Position numbers and translations under genes: made by a program. This document shows positions 33,066 through 44,005 of a DNA stretch of 64,000 nt, one piece after another. The stretch is from Muscardinus avellanarius (taxonomy: Eukaryota; Chordata; Mammalia; Rodentia; Gliridae). The stretch spans positions 28,147,070 through 28,211,069 of the forward strand of contig OY726569.1 of the NCBI GenBank assembly GCA_963383645.1, written 5' to 3'. The notes beneath the pieces were generated by a model that saw only the letters and a program-made list of their open reading frames with translations, was not told the DNA's origin and did no database searches. Every line of letters begins with the position of its first letter. The first letter of the stretch is position 1.

Positions 33066-33592
33066 TGTGGGGAACCATTAAGGCTTTCCCCTAAATTAAT
33101 GTTTCTGACTCAGCTGCCTGTCCTTTGCCCAGAGTCAACAAGGTTTGGGGTTATGGAAAGTTCAAAAAGGTCTGAGAGAAGATCAGGTGGTGATGGCATG
33201 AGGGTATTGATTAATCTACCTGTAATGTATGTGCTTTGGATTGGTCTCTATTGTATTCCAGTGGTGATAGCACGAGAATGTTGATTGACCTGTAGCTGTG
33301 TATAAATACCTCTGGAAAAACAAACCCGGTGTCGGCACAATAAAGATGAGATTGACCCAGAAGTAGTCATAGGCCAGGAGCATCGGCACAATAAAGAATA
33401 CTGACCCAGGCGTAGTCGTTGACCAGTAGGAAATATTGACCCAAGAACAGGGGTCGGCCAGTAGAGATAGTAGGCTGGCGGCTCCCCCATGTTAAAATAA
33501 ATTAAATATTCTGAGAATCAAATTCTTAGAGATAAATTCTTCATTCTCAAGCCTCTCTTCAGAACCCGTACTTCTGCCAGCTGGCTCCGGCA
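33066..33592 (+). mobile_element. Solo LTR, endogenous retrovirus, class II-like
   Basis: A 527-bp unit begins TGTGGGGAACC and ends CCGGCA, flanked by a perfect 6-bp duplication ATTATT (33060-33065 and 33593-33598). A 6-bp duplication and TG...CA ends fit class II (ERVK/IAP-like) LTRs. 'TATAAATA' near 33301 can serve as TATA box, and two AATAAAG signals (about 33340 and 33390) lie in tandemly repeated ~50-bp units. No internal viral genes are present; the provirus was lost by LTR-LTR recombination. It sits inside the old L1. Confidence 0.85.
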
Positions 33593-33598
33593 ATTATT

Positions 33599-34060
33599 CA
33601 TAATAGTCAAAGGGTGGAAATAATTCAAATGCCTATCAGTTGATAAAATGATAAGAAATATGGGACTGTATATGTGCACAGTGAAACATTATTGGGCTAA
33701 GTAATGAAGCATTGATTTGTGATACAACTTGGATAAACCTTGAAAAAATGCTAAATGAAAGAAGGCAGTTCTCAGAGGTCACATATTATATACTTCCATT
33801 CCTATGAAATGTCCAGAGATTCTACAGAAAAAAGACAGACTGATGATTGGATAGAGGGGGGTATATAGAGAAAACTGTCTGTAACTGCAAATGAGCAGAG
33901 GTTTCCCTAAGGGGGACAATGAAAATGTCCTGTGACCATAGCAATGGTCACACAGCTCTGGGAATATACTAGAGAACAATGAATTTTACACTTTACATGG
34001 GTGAATTATATGATATGTGAATTCTATCTCAACAGAGCTGTTACATACAAATGGAAAACC
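33599..34060 (+). mobile_element. Old LINE-1 3' end after the LTR
   Basis: 'cataatagtcaaagggtg', 'caaatgcctatcagttga', 'tatacttccattcctatg' and 'tgaattctatctcaacag'. Same L1 as before the LTR. Confidence 0.75.
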
Positions 34061-35130
34061 TAAAGCAAAATGTACCACAGTATTTATTGTTCATCTCTGA
34101 ACTCAGTCTGGCCTCTCCACACCTCTTTACCACTGCAGTCATGAGCACTAGATCAAAAGTCCTAATGTTGATCTGACTCTAGTTATCACATACTAGATGG
34201 TGTAATGACCCTGTATTACAAATATCCTTTAATAACCCACTTATTGTTATATTAATACCACTGCTGAATTAAGATTGTCATTTTATAATTTGGCATGTAG
34301 TGGATACACAGAGAATAGTTATTAAATGTGACTATGTCATGTAATATACTACCATGTTCTCATAACCAGGCTTTCTGTGTTCTAGATTTGAGAATTTTTT
34401 TTCTCTTTTTGGAGGATGACCAGTAAGAGCTGGTGTGCGATTGGAAACCCCCTTCTTCCCGCTCAGATCTTTATTGAATTTTCCTTTAGTGTTGGATATT
34501 TTTGTTCAATTTATCTTCCAGAAAATTATTATTATTTGAAATCATTTTAAGAGTCATTCCACATACCTCCTTTTAGTAATATGATGAATAAATATTCACT
34601 AATACATTCACCTGACAAAACATTGTTATGTACTTAATCTGTTCCAAATCCTAAGGTACACAATGCCTAACGCGGCCTTGGCACTGCCTTCAAGCATGGA
34701 AAGGACAAGATACCATGGAAAGGAAAAAGAATGTAATCACTGAGAAAAATCACTAAAATAATTCTAAATTCCCAAAGTGAATGATTCCGTCTCTCTTAGA
34801 TCACTGTGGTGGGGAGCTCTTCACGGAGCCTTGCCACTAGATGGAGGTATCATATCAAATATATCTATCTTAAAGAACAAAAAAACTATCTTTGCTTTTT
34901 TGGGAAAAGCAAACCTTGGTTGCTGACTTGATTCCTGGTTCTAAGCAAGGAAATTCATGGAGACGGCCACAGAGGGGGCTGCCATAGCTGTGGCAGCCAC
35001 TGAGTTGCACAAAGGACGCATGTCCCTCCCTTTTGTCACCTTGAACTCTACAGTTGTGGAGACAGAGGTGAGCCCCACTCCAAACGCAAAGCAAGTGAGT
35101 ACGCTCCCCCACCCTCTATGGAAAGGAAAG
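34061..35130. other. Unassigned intergenic DNA
   Basis: No repeat or V segment recognised apart from a CTCF-like word at 34834-34847. Minus-strand open stretch 34870-35112 has no recognisable domain. Confidence 0.4.
34834..34847 (+). promoter_or_regulatory. CTCF-like motif
   Basis: CCACTAGATGGAGG matches CCASYAGRKGGCRS at 13 of 14 positions, but the mismatch (A for C at position 12) is in a strongly conserved place. About 2.7 kb upstream of TRAV26. Confidence 0.35.
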
Positions 35131-35137
35131 AGAGCAG

Positions 35138-35580
35138 TGAGCTGGCATGGCGGCCCACACCTGTAGCTGAAGTTACTAGGGGAGGGAGGGTTGCTAAGGC
35201 CAGAGGATTACTTGAATTTGAGCCCACAATTGCTTTTTTTTTTTTTTTTTTTTTTCGGTCGGTACTGTAAATCGAACCCAGGGGCATTCTACCTCCAAGA
35301 TACACACCAGCCCTAATTTTTTATTCTTTATTTTGAAACAAGGTCTCACTAAGTTTCAGAGGGCCTGCCTAAGTTGCTGAGATTGGCCTTGAACCAGCGA
35401 TCCTCTTGTCTCAGCCTCCCAATACTGGGATTACAGGTGTGTACCACCCCGGCTTGAGCTCACACTTCTGAAGCCAGTCTAGACAACAGAGTGAGGCCCT
35501 GTCTCCCTTTCTCAGACTAGGGTGTAGCTCAGGGGTAGAGTACTTGCATAGCATAGTAACGGTCAAATCCCCAGTTTAAC
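35138..35580 (+). mobile_element. Old + strand B1-ID SINE split by a minus-strand B1-dID SINE
   Basis: Outer copy: 'gagctggcatggcggccc' ... 'ctaaggccagaggattac' then 'agactagggtgtagctca'. Inner minus-strand copy at about 35233-35453 (T-run, 'atcgaacccaggggcatt', 'taccaccccggct') is flanked by TTGAGC(C/T)CACA. Confidence 0.85.
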
Positions 35581-35604
35581 AAAAATAAACAAACAACAAA
35601 AGAG

Positions 35605-35790
35605 AGAGCCAGGCATGGTGGCGCACGCCTGGAATTTTAGTACTTGGGAGGCTGAGACAAGGAGGATACCAGATTCAAGGTTAGCCTCAGCAACTTAGCA
35701 TGAGACTCTGTTTCAAAATAAATAAAATCAGGCTGGGGTTATAGTTCAAAGGTAGAACACCCCTGAGTTCGATATCCAGTACCATACACA
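35605..35790 (+). mobile_element. B1-dID SINE
   Basis: 'gccaggcatggtggcgca', 'ggctggggttatagttca' and 'gttcgatatccagtacca'. It is followed by a (GGGA)n/(GA)n tract to about 35842. Confidence 0.88.
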
Positions 35791-35880
35791 CACAAAAGGA
35801 AAGACATGAGGGAGGGAGGGAGGGAGGGAGAGAGAGAGAAGAGATTAACACATAGTTCAGTTTCAAGTAGGCAAATATTG

Positions 35881-36094
35881 AGCTGGGCGTGGTGGCGCAC
35901 GCTTGTAATACCCGCGCTTGGGAGGCTGAGACAGAGGATCGCACAGGTTCAAAGCCAGCCTCAGCTGCTTAGGCTCTCAGCAACTTAGTGAGACCCCGTT
36001 TCCAAATAAAAATATAAAATAGGTCTGGGAGTATAGCCCAGAGGTAGAAAGCCTCTGGATTCCACCCCCAGTACCACCAAAAAAAAAAAAAAAA
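35881..36094 (+). mobile_element. B1-dID SINE
   Basis: 'gctgggcgtggtggcgca' to 'cccccagtaccaccaa' and A-tail. Target duplication 'ggcaaatatt' at both ends (35871 and 36096). Confidence 0.93.
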
Positions 36095-36186
36095 GGCAAA
36101 TATTTGTTGCTATAGTCAGTGAATCGGCAAGCTTAGTTATTGTAGCAGAGAGAGATGAGTCATTTTAGCTTAATTCTTTCCCATTT

Positions 36187-36302
36187 CTTTTTTTTTTCAC
36201 CTTTTTATTTTTATTTACTTATCTTTTATGCAGTTCTGGGGATCAACCCAGGCCCTCACATATGATAGGAAAGTTCTCCACCTCTGAGCTACAGCACCAA
36301 CC
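36187..36302 (-). mobile_element. Partial ID-like SINE half, minus strand
   Basis: 'cagttctggggatcaacc' and 'cacctctgagctacagca' without a B1 part. Confidence 0.65.
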
Positions 36303-36698
36303 ATCCCTTTATATTTCTGTGGTAACCACTTTTGAGAATCACCAGAGAAAGTCAGCCTTTCGTGCTGACTTCTCCTCCCCTGCCAAGTGGCATTGTTGTA
36401 TCCTCTCCTCCAAATCTTCTCTCCCCATCTCCTCCTCCTTTTCCCCTTGTGCTCAGTGCAGGCCACTCCCACGAATGGGCTAGAGAGAGGGGCCCACACA
36501 GGATAGAAACGGTAGCCATACAAGTCACTGGTGCCTGACCCAAGACCAGAGCCACCTACCCAGAGACACCATTGGATTCCAGGAGCTGAAATGAGAGCCT
36601 GAGCCCCAGAAAACTTGGCTTTTAGCCTAGTTCTAACTTTGCGGGTTTTGGTCACACTGACCAAAATTTTGGTTAATTTTATTGACTATAAAATTTGG

Positions 36699-36900
36699 GG
36701 GGACGGGTACTGGGAATTGAACCCAGGGGCATTCAACCACCAAACTACACCCCAGCCCTGTTTAATTTTTTATTTGGAAAGAGGGTCCCATAAAGTGGCT
36801 GAGGGTCTCACTAAGTTGCTAAGGCTGGCCTCGAACCTACAAACTTCCTGTCCCAGCGTCCCAAGTACTGGGATTACAGGAGTGTGTCACCATGCCCAGA
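36699..36900 (-). mobile_element. B1-dID SINE, minus strand
   Basis: 'gtactgggaattgaaccc', 'atttggaaagagggtccc' and 'tcaccatgcccaga'. Confidence 0.88.
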
Positions 36901-37503
36901 TGAGACGGTTTTGTTTTGTATGCTAAAAAATATTTTTCTACAGTGCCATGTCATTTAATTTTTAACTTACTTTATGATAATTTCATCCAAAAGAATTTCT
37001 AACTCTTGAAGTTAAGCTATATATTATTGCTGCTAAGACCTAACTTGTGTTATAGATGTGGAAAGGAAGTCTCTCTGCTTACAACACAGGCTCTATATGA
37101 TTTCTTGAAATAAAAGGCATTTCCTACCAGCTACATGGAACATCAAAGCACCAATTAGTAGTAGGACTGCTTTACTGTAAATAAGGTCTGGGTAATCTCC
37201 TTAATGATTTTTCTCATTCGACACAGCCTCATTGGGTTTGAACATTGAAGAGACCCTTACCGTAAACCTTCTAAATTAGGGCCATACATAAGTCTCTTTT
37301 AAATTTTATACTTAAGTTTGGGGTTGAAGATAGACCTAAGGAGAGGTCGCTCTCACTTGTCTGGGGAACGCACACAGCAAAGCCGCAGGTGTGGGGAGGG
37401 CCTGGGCTGGCAGCTGCTCTGTGGCTTGAGACCTCCCCACGCCTAGGATTAGTCACAGAGTCTGAGCTGGAAGCCTGGCACCTCACTCCGTTTGCTTTGA
37501 AGT
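36901..37503. other. Region upstream of TRAV26
   Basis: Contains the presumed TRAV26 promoter. I see no clear TATA box. Confidence 0.4.
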
Positions 37504-38181
37504 ATGAGGGTGGCGGCAGGAATTCCTCTTCTCCTGGCTTTTGGTAAGTGCTCTGGGCCTGACACAGGATGGCTTTTGTGGCTCAAGATAAAGGAGAGGC
37601 ATCGGCTGCCTCCGGTTCCAAAGTGCTCAACAGGCTGGGCATCTGTGTGCTTCCTCAGAAGTCCAGCACCGTGAGAGGCTGGCCGGCCCCGGCCCCTCTC
37701 ACAGGCCAAGAGGAGCACTGGGTTCACTGAGCCTGATCACACAGCAAACGCCAGCAATACTTCATGAGCAACTTACATGAAAATACTCAGTATTTTCTGG
37801 GAAGAAAAGTTCTGGGAGTGTTTGTGAACCTGATCTTTGGATGCACTGAGATTTTATGATCCAGAGCTAATCTGTTGTTCCTCAACCCCTCAGGTATCGT
37901 GAGTGATGCTAAGACCATGCAGCCAAGTTGGGTGGAGTGCACGGAAGAAGAACCTGCACACTTGCCTTGTAGCCATCCCACCATCAGTGGCAGTGAGTAC
38001 ATATACTGGTACCGACAGATTCCCCGCCAAGGTCCAGAGTATGTGATTCATGGTCTGAAAACCACCGTGACCAACCGGATGGCCTCCCTGGTCATCCCTG
38101 CGGACAGAGAGTCCTGTACCTTGATCCTCCCCCACGCCAGCCTGAGAGACACTGCGGTGTACTACTGCATGCTCAGACAGG
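37504..38181 (+). CDS. TRAV26: T-cell receptor alpha variable segment TRAV26 (26-2-like), two exons
   Basis: Encodes the leader and variable domain of the TCR alpha chain, used only after V-J joining in developing T cells. Leader exon 37504-37543 (MRVAAGIPLLLAF) ends in donor GTAAGT; the V exon runs 37894-38181 after CCTCAG. Both are open. The protein reads DAKTMQPSWVECTEEEPAHLPC (first Cys), ISGSEYIYWYRQ (Trp), GPEYVIHGLK, MASLVIPADRESC, TLILPHASLRDTAVYYC (second Cys) and MLRQ. 'TISG.EY', 'GPEYVIHGLK' and 'TLILPHA.LRDTAVYYC' are TRAV26 hallmarks. Two oddities: an extra Cys in framework 3 (RESCTLIL, where the family has SST) and another in FR1 (WVECTEEE). The RSS behind it has a poor nonamer, so it may be an open frame that rearranges badly. 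Confidence 0.9.
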
Positions 38182-38220
38182 CACACTGGGACAGACGCGG
38201 CTGCACCTGTGCAATATCTC
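38182..38220 (+). promoter_or_regulatory. RSS of TRAV26, weak
   Basis: CACACTG at 38182-38188 keeps the essential CAC and the last TG, but the sequence 23 bases on is CAATATCTC (38212-38220), only about 3 of 9 to ACAAAAACC. There is no better nonamer at 22-24 or 12 bases. Confidence 0.55.
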
Positions 38221-39532
38221 CCTGGTGGGGAAAGAGGAGGAGGCGGCCATCTAAAGACACCGCTGCACAAGAATGAGCGGATGCTCGACAGAGGAAGAAG
38301 AGGAGAAAGAAACGAAGAAAGTGAAGGGTCCAGGATGAGAGGATTAAAGGAATGAAGAAATTCAGCAAGAAGAGTTAACAGTATTGAAAGGGTAGAGAAG
38401 TGTGTAAGGAGAGTAAAAACGTAATTGCAATCCTGCAAGTAAGCAGAAGTAAAATGAGAATATGCCATGACTCTTCTAATCAGAGGTTGGTTTCTGTGTA
38501 GACCTAAGGAAAAGTGGTGAGATCGGCCATTTGGCCGTCCCAAAGACTTTTTAAATCCGGACCCAGGGAAGTGTCCAGATTCTGGATATTATAGAGCATC
38601 AGCCCTTCCAATATTTCTAAAACTGAAATAAATTTGAGAAATTGATTTATTGCCCTCAAGAAAAATTTGCTATTTTCTTTGTTGCTGATTGGTAACACAC
38701 ATTCTGGACATGTAGATAACTTTTAGAAGGAAGCAGAAAAGGGACAGATAGTGGTTATTATTTCAGTTTTAATCTGTGTTTAAGTATTTTATTATTATAC
38801 AAAAATGCAAAAAACCACATTTTTTTCATTGTAAAAGACTCAAGCTGTTATAAAAGAATGTGAAATAAAACCTGAAGGTCTAAAAGTGACTCTCCCCTCT
38901 CCATCCCATTTCCTCTTCATTTCCTAGAACCCATTTTGACAATTTGGAGTGTGTCCTGATGACCACATTCCTTTTCATTTACATGGATACTCATCAATAT
39001 CCACTCAATTTTATTACAGAAATTGGATTATACCTTATATTTTTAGTTTATTTTCATTTAAAAATGTTTCAAGCTGCATTCATACCAAGATGCATACATA
39101 CACACACAATTATGTTTCAATACTTGCAAATAAATTCAAAATATGGTTGAATAAATAACTTTCTCACCTATTAACAGTATTAATCTTATATACACAATGA
39201 TGCTGTAGCTAGAAAAATACATCTAAAAAAGAAAACCTTATTCAATAGCCCTCATGAATACAGAGGTACAAAAATCTTAAGATTTAGCAAATTCAATCTA
39301 GCAATATGTAAAGTAATATTATTATTATGGATTACCTATATTAATATTAGTCTTCAGGTGAAAGAACATAACACCAGATGATAGTCTTAATCTGCATAAC
39401 GAAATAGAGTATAGCTAAAAGTAATTATGTTCATACATAAACAGAGCTATAAATGTATTTTCTCTTTTACCTTAAGTTATTTAAAAGAAAATTACATAAA
39501 ATATTAATTTTAAAACAGGATCACTGTATTTC

Positions 39533-39536
<4 letters not shown>
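38221..39536. other. Unassigned intergenic DNA downstream of TRAV26
   Basis: No SINE or clear L1. The minus-strand open stretch that overlaps TRAV26 (37890-38543) is its antisense shadow. Otherwise AT-rich. Confidence 0.4.

Positions 39537-39622
<86 letters not shown>
39537..39622. repeat. Compound microsatellite (AT)n(AG)n
   Basis: About 46 bases of AT run directly into about 40 bases of AG. Confidence 0.97.
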
Positions 39623-39623
<1 letters not shown>

Positions 39624-40150
39624 AGGGAATGGATCTATTTGGAGAAAGGATGTGACCCCAGACAGCAATGAATCCACAGAAGCACTGGACATGTAAATTA
39701 GGGGATCGATGAAAGATGTTCTATAAATAAATCTTGCCCCTTTCTTTTCTCATTTTTCAAAAAGACATGAAATTACATAGAGCAAAGTTTACAACACACT
39801 TTATGTTGGGTTTATAACATACATGGACATAATATATGTGGCAATAGAGCCCAAAGGGAGATGGAAGAATAGTACTATAGTAAAGCAAATGTTCATATTT
39901 TATTGAAATCAAGAATATAAGTCAGCATTAACATAGCTTCACTGGTTATTTCAACCAAATTTTTAAAACATGAAATAAAAGCACAAATTTGAAGATAATA
40001 TTTGGAGAATATCTCCTGATACATCCTATGAAGTCATTATAACTATGATGTCAAAACATCATTAAAAAAAACCTCTGCTTAATAACTTTCATGTATAAAA
40101 AATTTAACCAAATTTTTAAAAATTGTATCTAGCAATATATAAAAAGAGTA
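39623..40150. other. AT-rich unassigned DNA
   Basis: Nothing recognisable. Confidence 0.4.
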
Positions 40151-40154
40151 ATAA

Positions 40155-40440
40155 AACTTGGCGTGATGACAATACACCTATAATCTCAGTACTATTTGAA
40201 GCCAGCCTCAGCAACTTAGCCTGCAGCAAATTAGCAAGACCCCATTTTTTATTTTTTATTTTTGGTGGTAGAGGGTGGAACCCAAGAGCTTTCTACCTCT
40301 GGGCTATACTCCCAGACCTATTTTATATTTTATTTGGAAACAGGGTCTCACTAAGTTGCTGAGAGCCTCACTAAGTAGCTGAGGCTGGCTTCGAACATGT
40401 GCAGTCCTCCTGTTTCAGCCTCCCAAGCATGGGGATTTTA
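40155..40440. mobile_element. Two SINE pieces in opposite orientation
   Basis: + strand B1 part at about 40158-40243 ('cttggcgtgatgacaata'), then a minus-strand altered-ID B1-dID at about 40244-40438 ('ggaacccaagagctttct', 'atttggaaacagggtctc'). Confidence 0.8.
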
Positions 40441-40455
40441 AAAATAAAATAAAAT

Positions 40456-40663
40456 AGAGCCAGGTGTGGTGGCACATGCTTGTAATCCCAGTACTTGGGA
40501 GGCTGAGACAGGAGGATCCTGCAGGTTCAAAGCCAGCCTCAGTTACTTAGTGAGGTCCTCAGCAACTTAGTGAGACACTGTTTCCAACAAATAAAATATA
40601 AAATAGATCTGTGAGTATAGCCTGGAGGTAGAGGCCCCTGGGTTCTACCCTCAGTACCAAAAA

Positions 40664-40698
<35 letters not shown>

Positions 40699-40775
40699 AT
40701 GGCTGAAGTGGGCTATAACTCAGAAATAGAATGTCCCTGGGTTCAATCCCAAGTAGCATAAAAGAATGAATGGGT
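40456..40775 (+). mobile_element. B1-dID SINE plus extra ID half
   Basis: 'gagccaggtgtggtggca' to 'ctaccctcagtaccaa' with (AAAT)n tail, then a second ID half ('gggctataactcagaaat', 'gttcaatcccaagta'). Confidence 0.88.
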
Positions 40776-40811
40776 GAATTAATTAATTAATGTAAAATTA
40801 AGAGGATAACA

Positions 40812-41010
40812 TAGCCAGGCATGGTGGCACAAGCCTGTAATACTCGTACTTGGGAGGCTGACAGAAAAGGATAACATGTTTGAGTGCAACTTAGCAAGAC
40901 CCTGTTTTAAAATAAAAAATTAGAAATAAAAATGGCTGGGTTGTAGTTCAGAGGCAGAATGCCCCTGGATTCAATCCCCAATACTAAATTAGTTGATTAA
41001 AAATAAGAAT
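40812..41010 (+). mobile_element. Older B1-dID SINE
   Basis: 'gccaggcatggtggcaca', 'gggttgtagttcagaggc' and 'attcaatccccaatact'. Confidence 0.85.
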
Positions 41011-41190
41011 AAATAAAAAGGATAACAATGATAAAGTGAGACTCATAAAAGTTGAACAACAATTATTCTATTCAACAAAGAACAGGATTCCTCACTGTCT
41101 CTTAATCATAAAGGGGAAACTTTCTCAAGCATGTAACGTTAACAGGATATTGTCTCTTTCCATAATAAATGGCATACTCTATTGTAATAA

Positions 41191-41252
41191 ATAGACACAC
41201 ACACACACAACACAACACACACACACACACACACACAGACACACACACACAT
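41191..41252 (+). repeat. (CA)n microsatellite
   Basis: Interrupted ACAC repeat. Confidence 0.95.
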
Positions 41253-41359
41253 TGGCTCCAGAAAAGTCATCCAGTACTCAGCATGTCTTAGTCTAGCCAA
41301 AGGTGACTGTTTTAAAACTGAGTTAGGTCTGCACCATGCAGAACAACCAGGAACTCGGT

Positions 41360-41451
41360 GTGATCTCTGATTGGGGCGGTTTCCTGAGCCAGTGAGCTAA
41401 AGAAACCTCTTCTGGGGCAACCTGTTCAGGAACATTTGATTCAGCCTCAGG
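41360..41451 (+). promoter_or_regulatory. TRAV34 promoter region with inverted CCAAT box
   Basis: 'tctctgattgg' (ATTGG at 41370-41374) followed by 'gggcggt', a GC-box-like word, 80 bases before the leader ATG. It shares the box with the TRAV30-like segment. Confidence 0.45.
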
Positions 41452-41582
41452 ATGGAGACTCTCCTGCAAGTTCTGGTGGGGATGCTGAGGATGCGGGCAG
41501 CCTGTTCCACCTGGAACATTGTAAGATGATGACAGCTTCCAGGGGGTGCCGAGGCATCTCCTGTCCTGGGAGGAAAATTATT

Positions 41583-41783
41583 TATTTTTGAACTGGAAAT
41601 TGAACCCAGGAGGATTCTATCTCAACTATGCCTCCAGCCCTTTTTCTTTTTTTCTTTTTTTTATTTTCAAACAAGATCTTGCAAAGTTATTGAAGGTCTC
41701 CCTAAAACAATGGCCTCGAACCTGTCTCAATCCTCCTGTCTTGGCCTCCCAACTACTGGGATTATAGGTATGCGCCACCACCC
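41583..41783 (-). mobile_element. Older B1-dID SINE in the TRAV34 intron
   Basis: 'aactggaaattgaaccca', 'tattttcaaacaagatct' and 'atgcgccaccacccatgg'. Confidence 0.85.
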
Positions 41784-41944
41784 ATGGGGAGAGGGCTTTT
41801 TGACAACCAGATATATGTTGAAAATATAGGTAATATTTTGCATTGATGTGCTGCTGCTGCCGCCTGGGGAATATGGGAAGGGAAGAGAATCACCATCCCT
41901 ACTACTACCATTAAGAGCTGATGAGGGTCTCCTGTGCTTTCCTT

Positions 41945-41957
41945 ACACTGTCTTCTC
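41945..41957. repeat. Target-site duplication, left copy (chimeric L1 copy 2)
   Basis: ACACTGTCTTCTC, identical to 44752-44764. It is the pyrimidine tract of the TRAV34 splice acceptor, now present twice. Confidence 0.93.
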
Positions 41958-42329
41958 TTTTTTTTATTGTAATTGGGTGATATCTTTCTTTTTTTTTTAA
42001 TTGGTGCACTGTATTCATACATCATAGTGGGATACAAACTTTTGTAGACATACATGCACACAACGCCCAGTCAGCCACCACCCGATCCCCACCCCATTCT
42101 CTCCCCATCCCTCCCTCCCATGCTTGGCTTAGTGGTTGACATCTAGTATTATAGAAATTTATCCAAAATTAAATATGATAATCTCACATAACAGTTTCAT
42201 TTGTCTGATACCAAGCTTTTGCTGACTTAAAGATAACATTTCAATATTTCTTTTTACTTTCTTTCTTACCAGAGAATATTTTTTTTCTATTTTTTTAGGT
42301 GAAACTATCATATATTTATATATTTATTT

Positions 42330-43020
42330 TTCAGAAAAAAAATCTATCCTAATATGGAAAATGGACTCTAGATACCCAAAACGATCTTGAAAAAGAACAA
42401 AGCTAGAAGACATATATTTTCTGATTTCAAACCATATAAAGCTACAATAATTGAAACAGTGTAGTACTGTTCTAAAGGCAGATATATAAACCATTGAGTT
42501 AAATACAAGCCTAGAGCTAAATTCTTCCCTATATTGTCAAGTTATTTTTGACAAGGTTTCCACGAACATTTGGTGGTGGAAATAATAATCTTTTAACTAA
42601 ATATTGTTGAAAAATAATAATTACATGGAAAAGAATAAAATTGGACCCTTACCTAATCCCATATACAAATATTAACTCAAAATAGATAAAAGACCTAAAT
42701 ATAAATCTTAAGACTATAAACTTTTAGGAGAAAATCTGGGTCATAAAACCTCACAGCATTGAAATTGGCAGTGATTTGTTGGATATGATTTCAATGGCAC
42801 AGGCAACAGAAGAGTATACAAACTCTCTCAAAAATAAAAAAATATTGTATATCCAAAGACAATGTAAACAGAGTTAAAAGTTACTAATAGAATTGGATAA
42901 AATATTTCCAAATGCTATATCTGAAGGTATATTAATATTCCAACTAGAAATCCTAAAAATTAACAACAATAAAGGCAAACAATACCATTTAGAGATAGGT
43001 AAAAGACTAACATAAATAAT
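42330..43020 (+). mobile_element. Antisense old L1 ORF2 segment inside chimeric copy 2
   Basis: 'gctacaataattgaaaca', 'tggacccttacctaatcc', 'gatatgatttcaatggca', 'ttccaaatgctatatctg' follow L1 ORF2 order on the + strand. Same limits as in copy 1. Confidence 0.82.
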
Positions 43021-43042
43021 GAATCTCCACAGATAACCAATC

Positions 43043-44005
43043 TTAGTTGTCTGTTCGATGGAAACTCTTGTTTCTCTGGTTCTGGTGTGTGTTACCTATT
43101 TCTTCTTTGTAGTTAATCTCTTTGAGTATTTTCTCTAGTGCTGGTTTTGAAGACATAAATTCCTTTAGTTTCTGTTTGTCATGGAAGCTTCTTATTTCTC
43201 CATCTAATTTGATAGAAAGTTTTGCTGGGTAGGAAATTTTTGGCTGGAAGTTGTTTTCTTTCAGAGTTTGGAATATGTTACTCCAAGCCCTTCTGGCTCT
43301 CATGACTTGGTTTGGGAAGTCTGGAGTGATTCTAATTGGTTTGCCTCTGAATGTCACTTGGCCCTTTGTTTTTGTTGCCTTTAAAATTCTCTGCTTGGCT
43401 TCCACATTGGTCATTTTGACAGTTATGTGGCGTGGGGATCCTCTTCTCCGATCCTGTCTAAAGGGAGTTCTATAAGTTTCCTGGACCTTTGTATCAACCT
43501 CTTGCTCTATGTTTGGAAAATTTTCTGCTATTACTTCCTTGAAGAGATTGTTGATCCCTTTGGTTTCACTTTCTTTTCCCTCCTCTATTCCAATTATTCT
43601 TAGGTTAGCTCTCTTAAGATGGGCCCATATTTCTTCAATATCAGATTCCTGCTGTCGGATATTTTTTCCTAGATTAGAAACTATGCGTTCATTTTTGGAT
43701 TGATCATCTTCTAAGAGCGATATTCTGTTCTCCATGTGGTCTAATCGGTTGTTCGTGCTTTGAATTGAGGCCTTTACTTCATTAATTGCATCCTTTATCT
43801 CTTTTTGGCTCTTTCTGAGTTCTTTTTGAAGCACCTCTATTATTTCTACAGTTATTTTCCTGATTTGATCTTCTAGAAATCTCTGATTTTCTGTTTTATC
43901 GGGTTCTGATGTTGTGGGGTTGTGGGCATTCATTGCTCCAGTGTTATTCCTCTTTCCCATGATTTCGGAAGTTTGTGCCTTTTCTGGATTCTTTCCTTGG
44001 GTCAC
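43043..44005 (-). CDS. LINE-1 ORF1 protein (RNA-binding chaperone), open frame
   Basis: 320 codons, start ATG at 44005, in the range of mammalian L1 ORF1p. ORF1p binds L1 RNA as a trimer in cytoplasmic particles and is needed for efficient retrotransposition. Visible parts: a basic head (MTQGKNPEKAQ), a heptad-rich coiled coil (about 48-108: LEDQIRKITVEIIEVLQKEL, IQSTNNRLDHMENRISLLED), an RRM (about 130-220: NLRIIGIEEGKE, NLFKEVIAENFPN, HITVKMTNVEAKQRIL) and the C-terminal domain (about 225-300: TFRGKPIRITPDF, ARRAWSNIFQTLKE, FQPKISYPAKLSI, FHDKQKLKEFM, PALEKILKE). No frameshift or stop, unlike copy 1. No reverse transcriptase frame follows it. Whether it is transcribed is unknown. Confidence 0.92.
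   Translation of the reverse strand: MTQGKNPEKAQTSEIMGKRNNTGAMNAHNPTTSEPDKTENQRFLEDQIRKITVEIIEVLQKELRKSQKEIKDAINEVKASIQSTNNRLDHMENRISLLEDDQSKNERIVSNLGKNIRQQESDIEEIWAHLKRANLRIIGIEEGKESETKGINNLFKEVIAENFPNIEQEVDTKVQETYRTPFRQDRRRGSPRHITVKMTNVEAKQRILKATKTKGQVTFRGKPIRITPDFPNQVMRARRAWSNIFQTLKENNFQPKISYPAKLSIKLDGEIRSFHDKQKLKEFMSSKPALEKILKEINYKEEIGNTHQNQRNKSFHRTDN

Noticed and set aside
37890..38543. 217-codon minus-strand frame over TRAV26
   Set aside because: Antisense shadow of the TRAV26 V exon; no domain and no splice logic on that strand.
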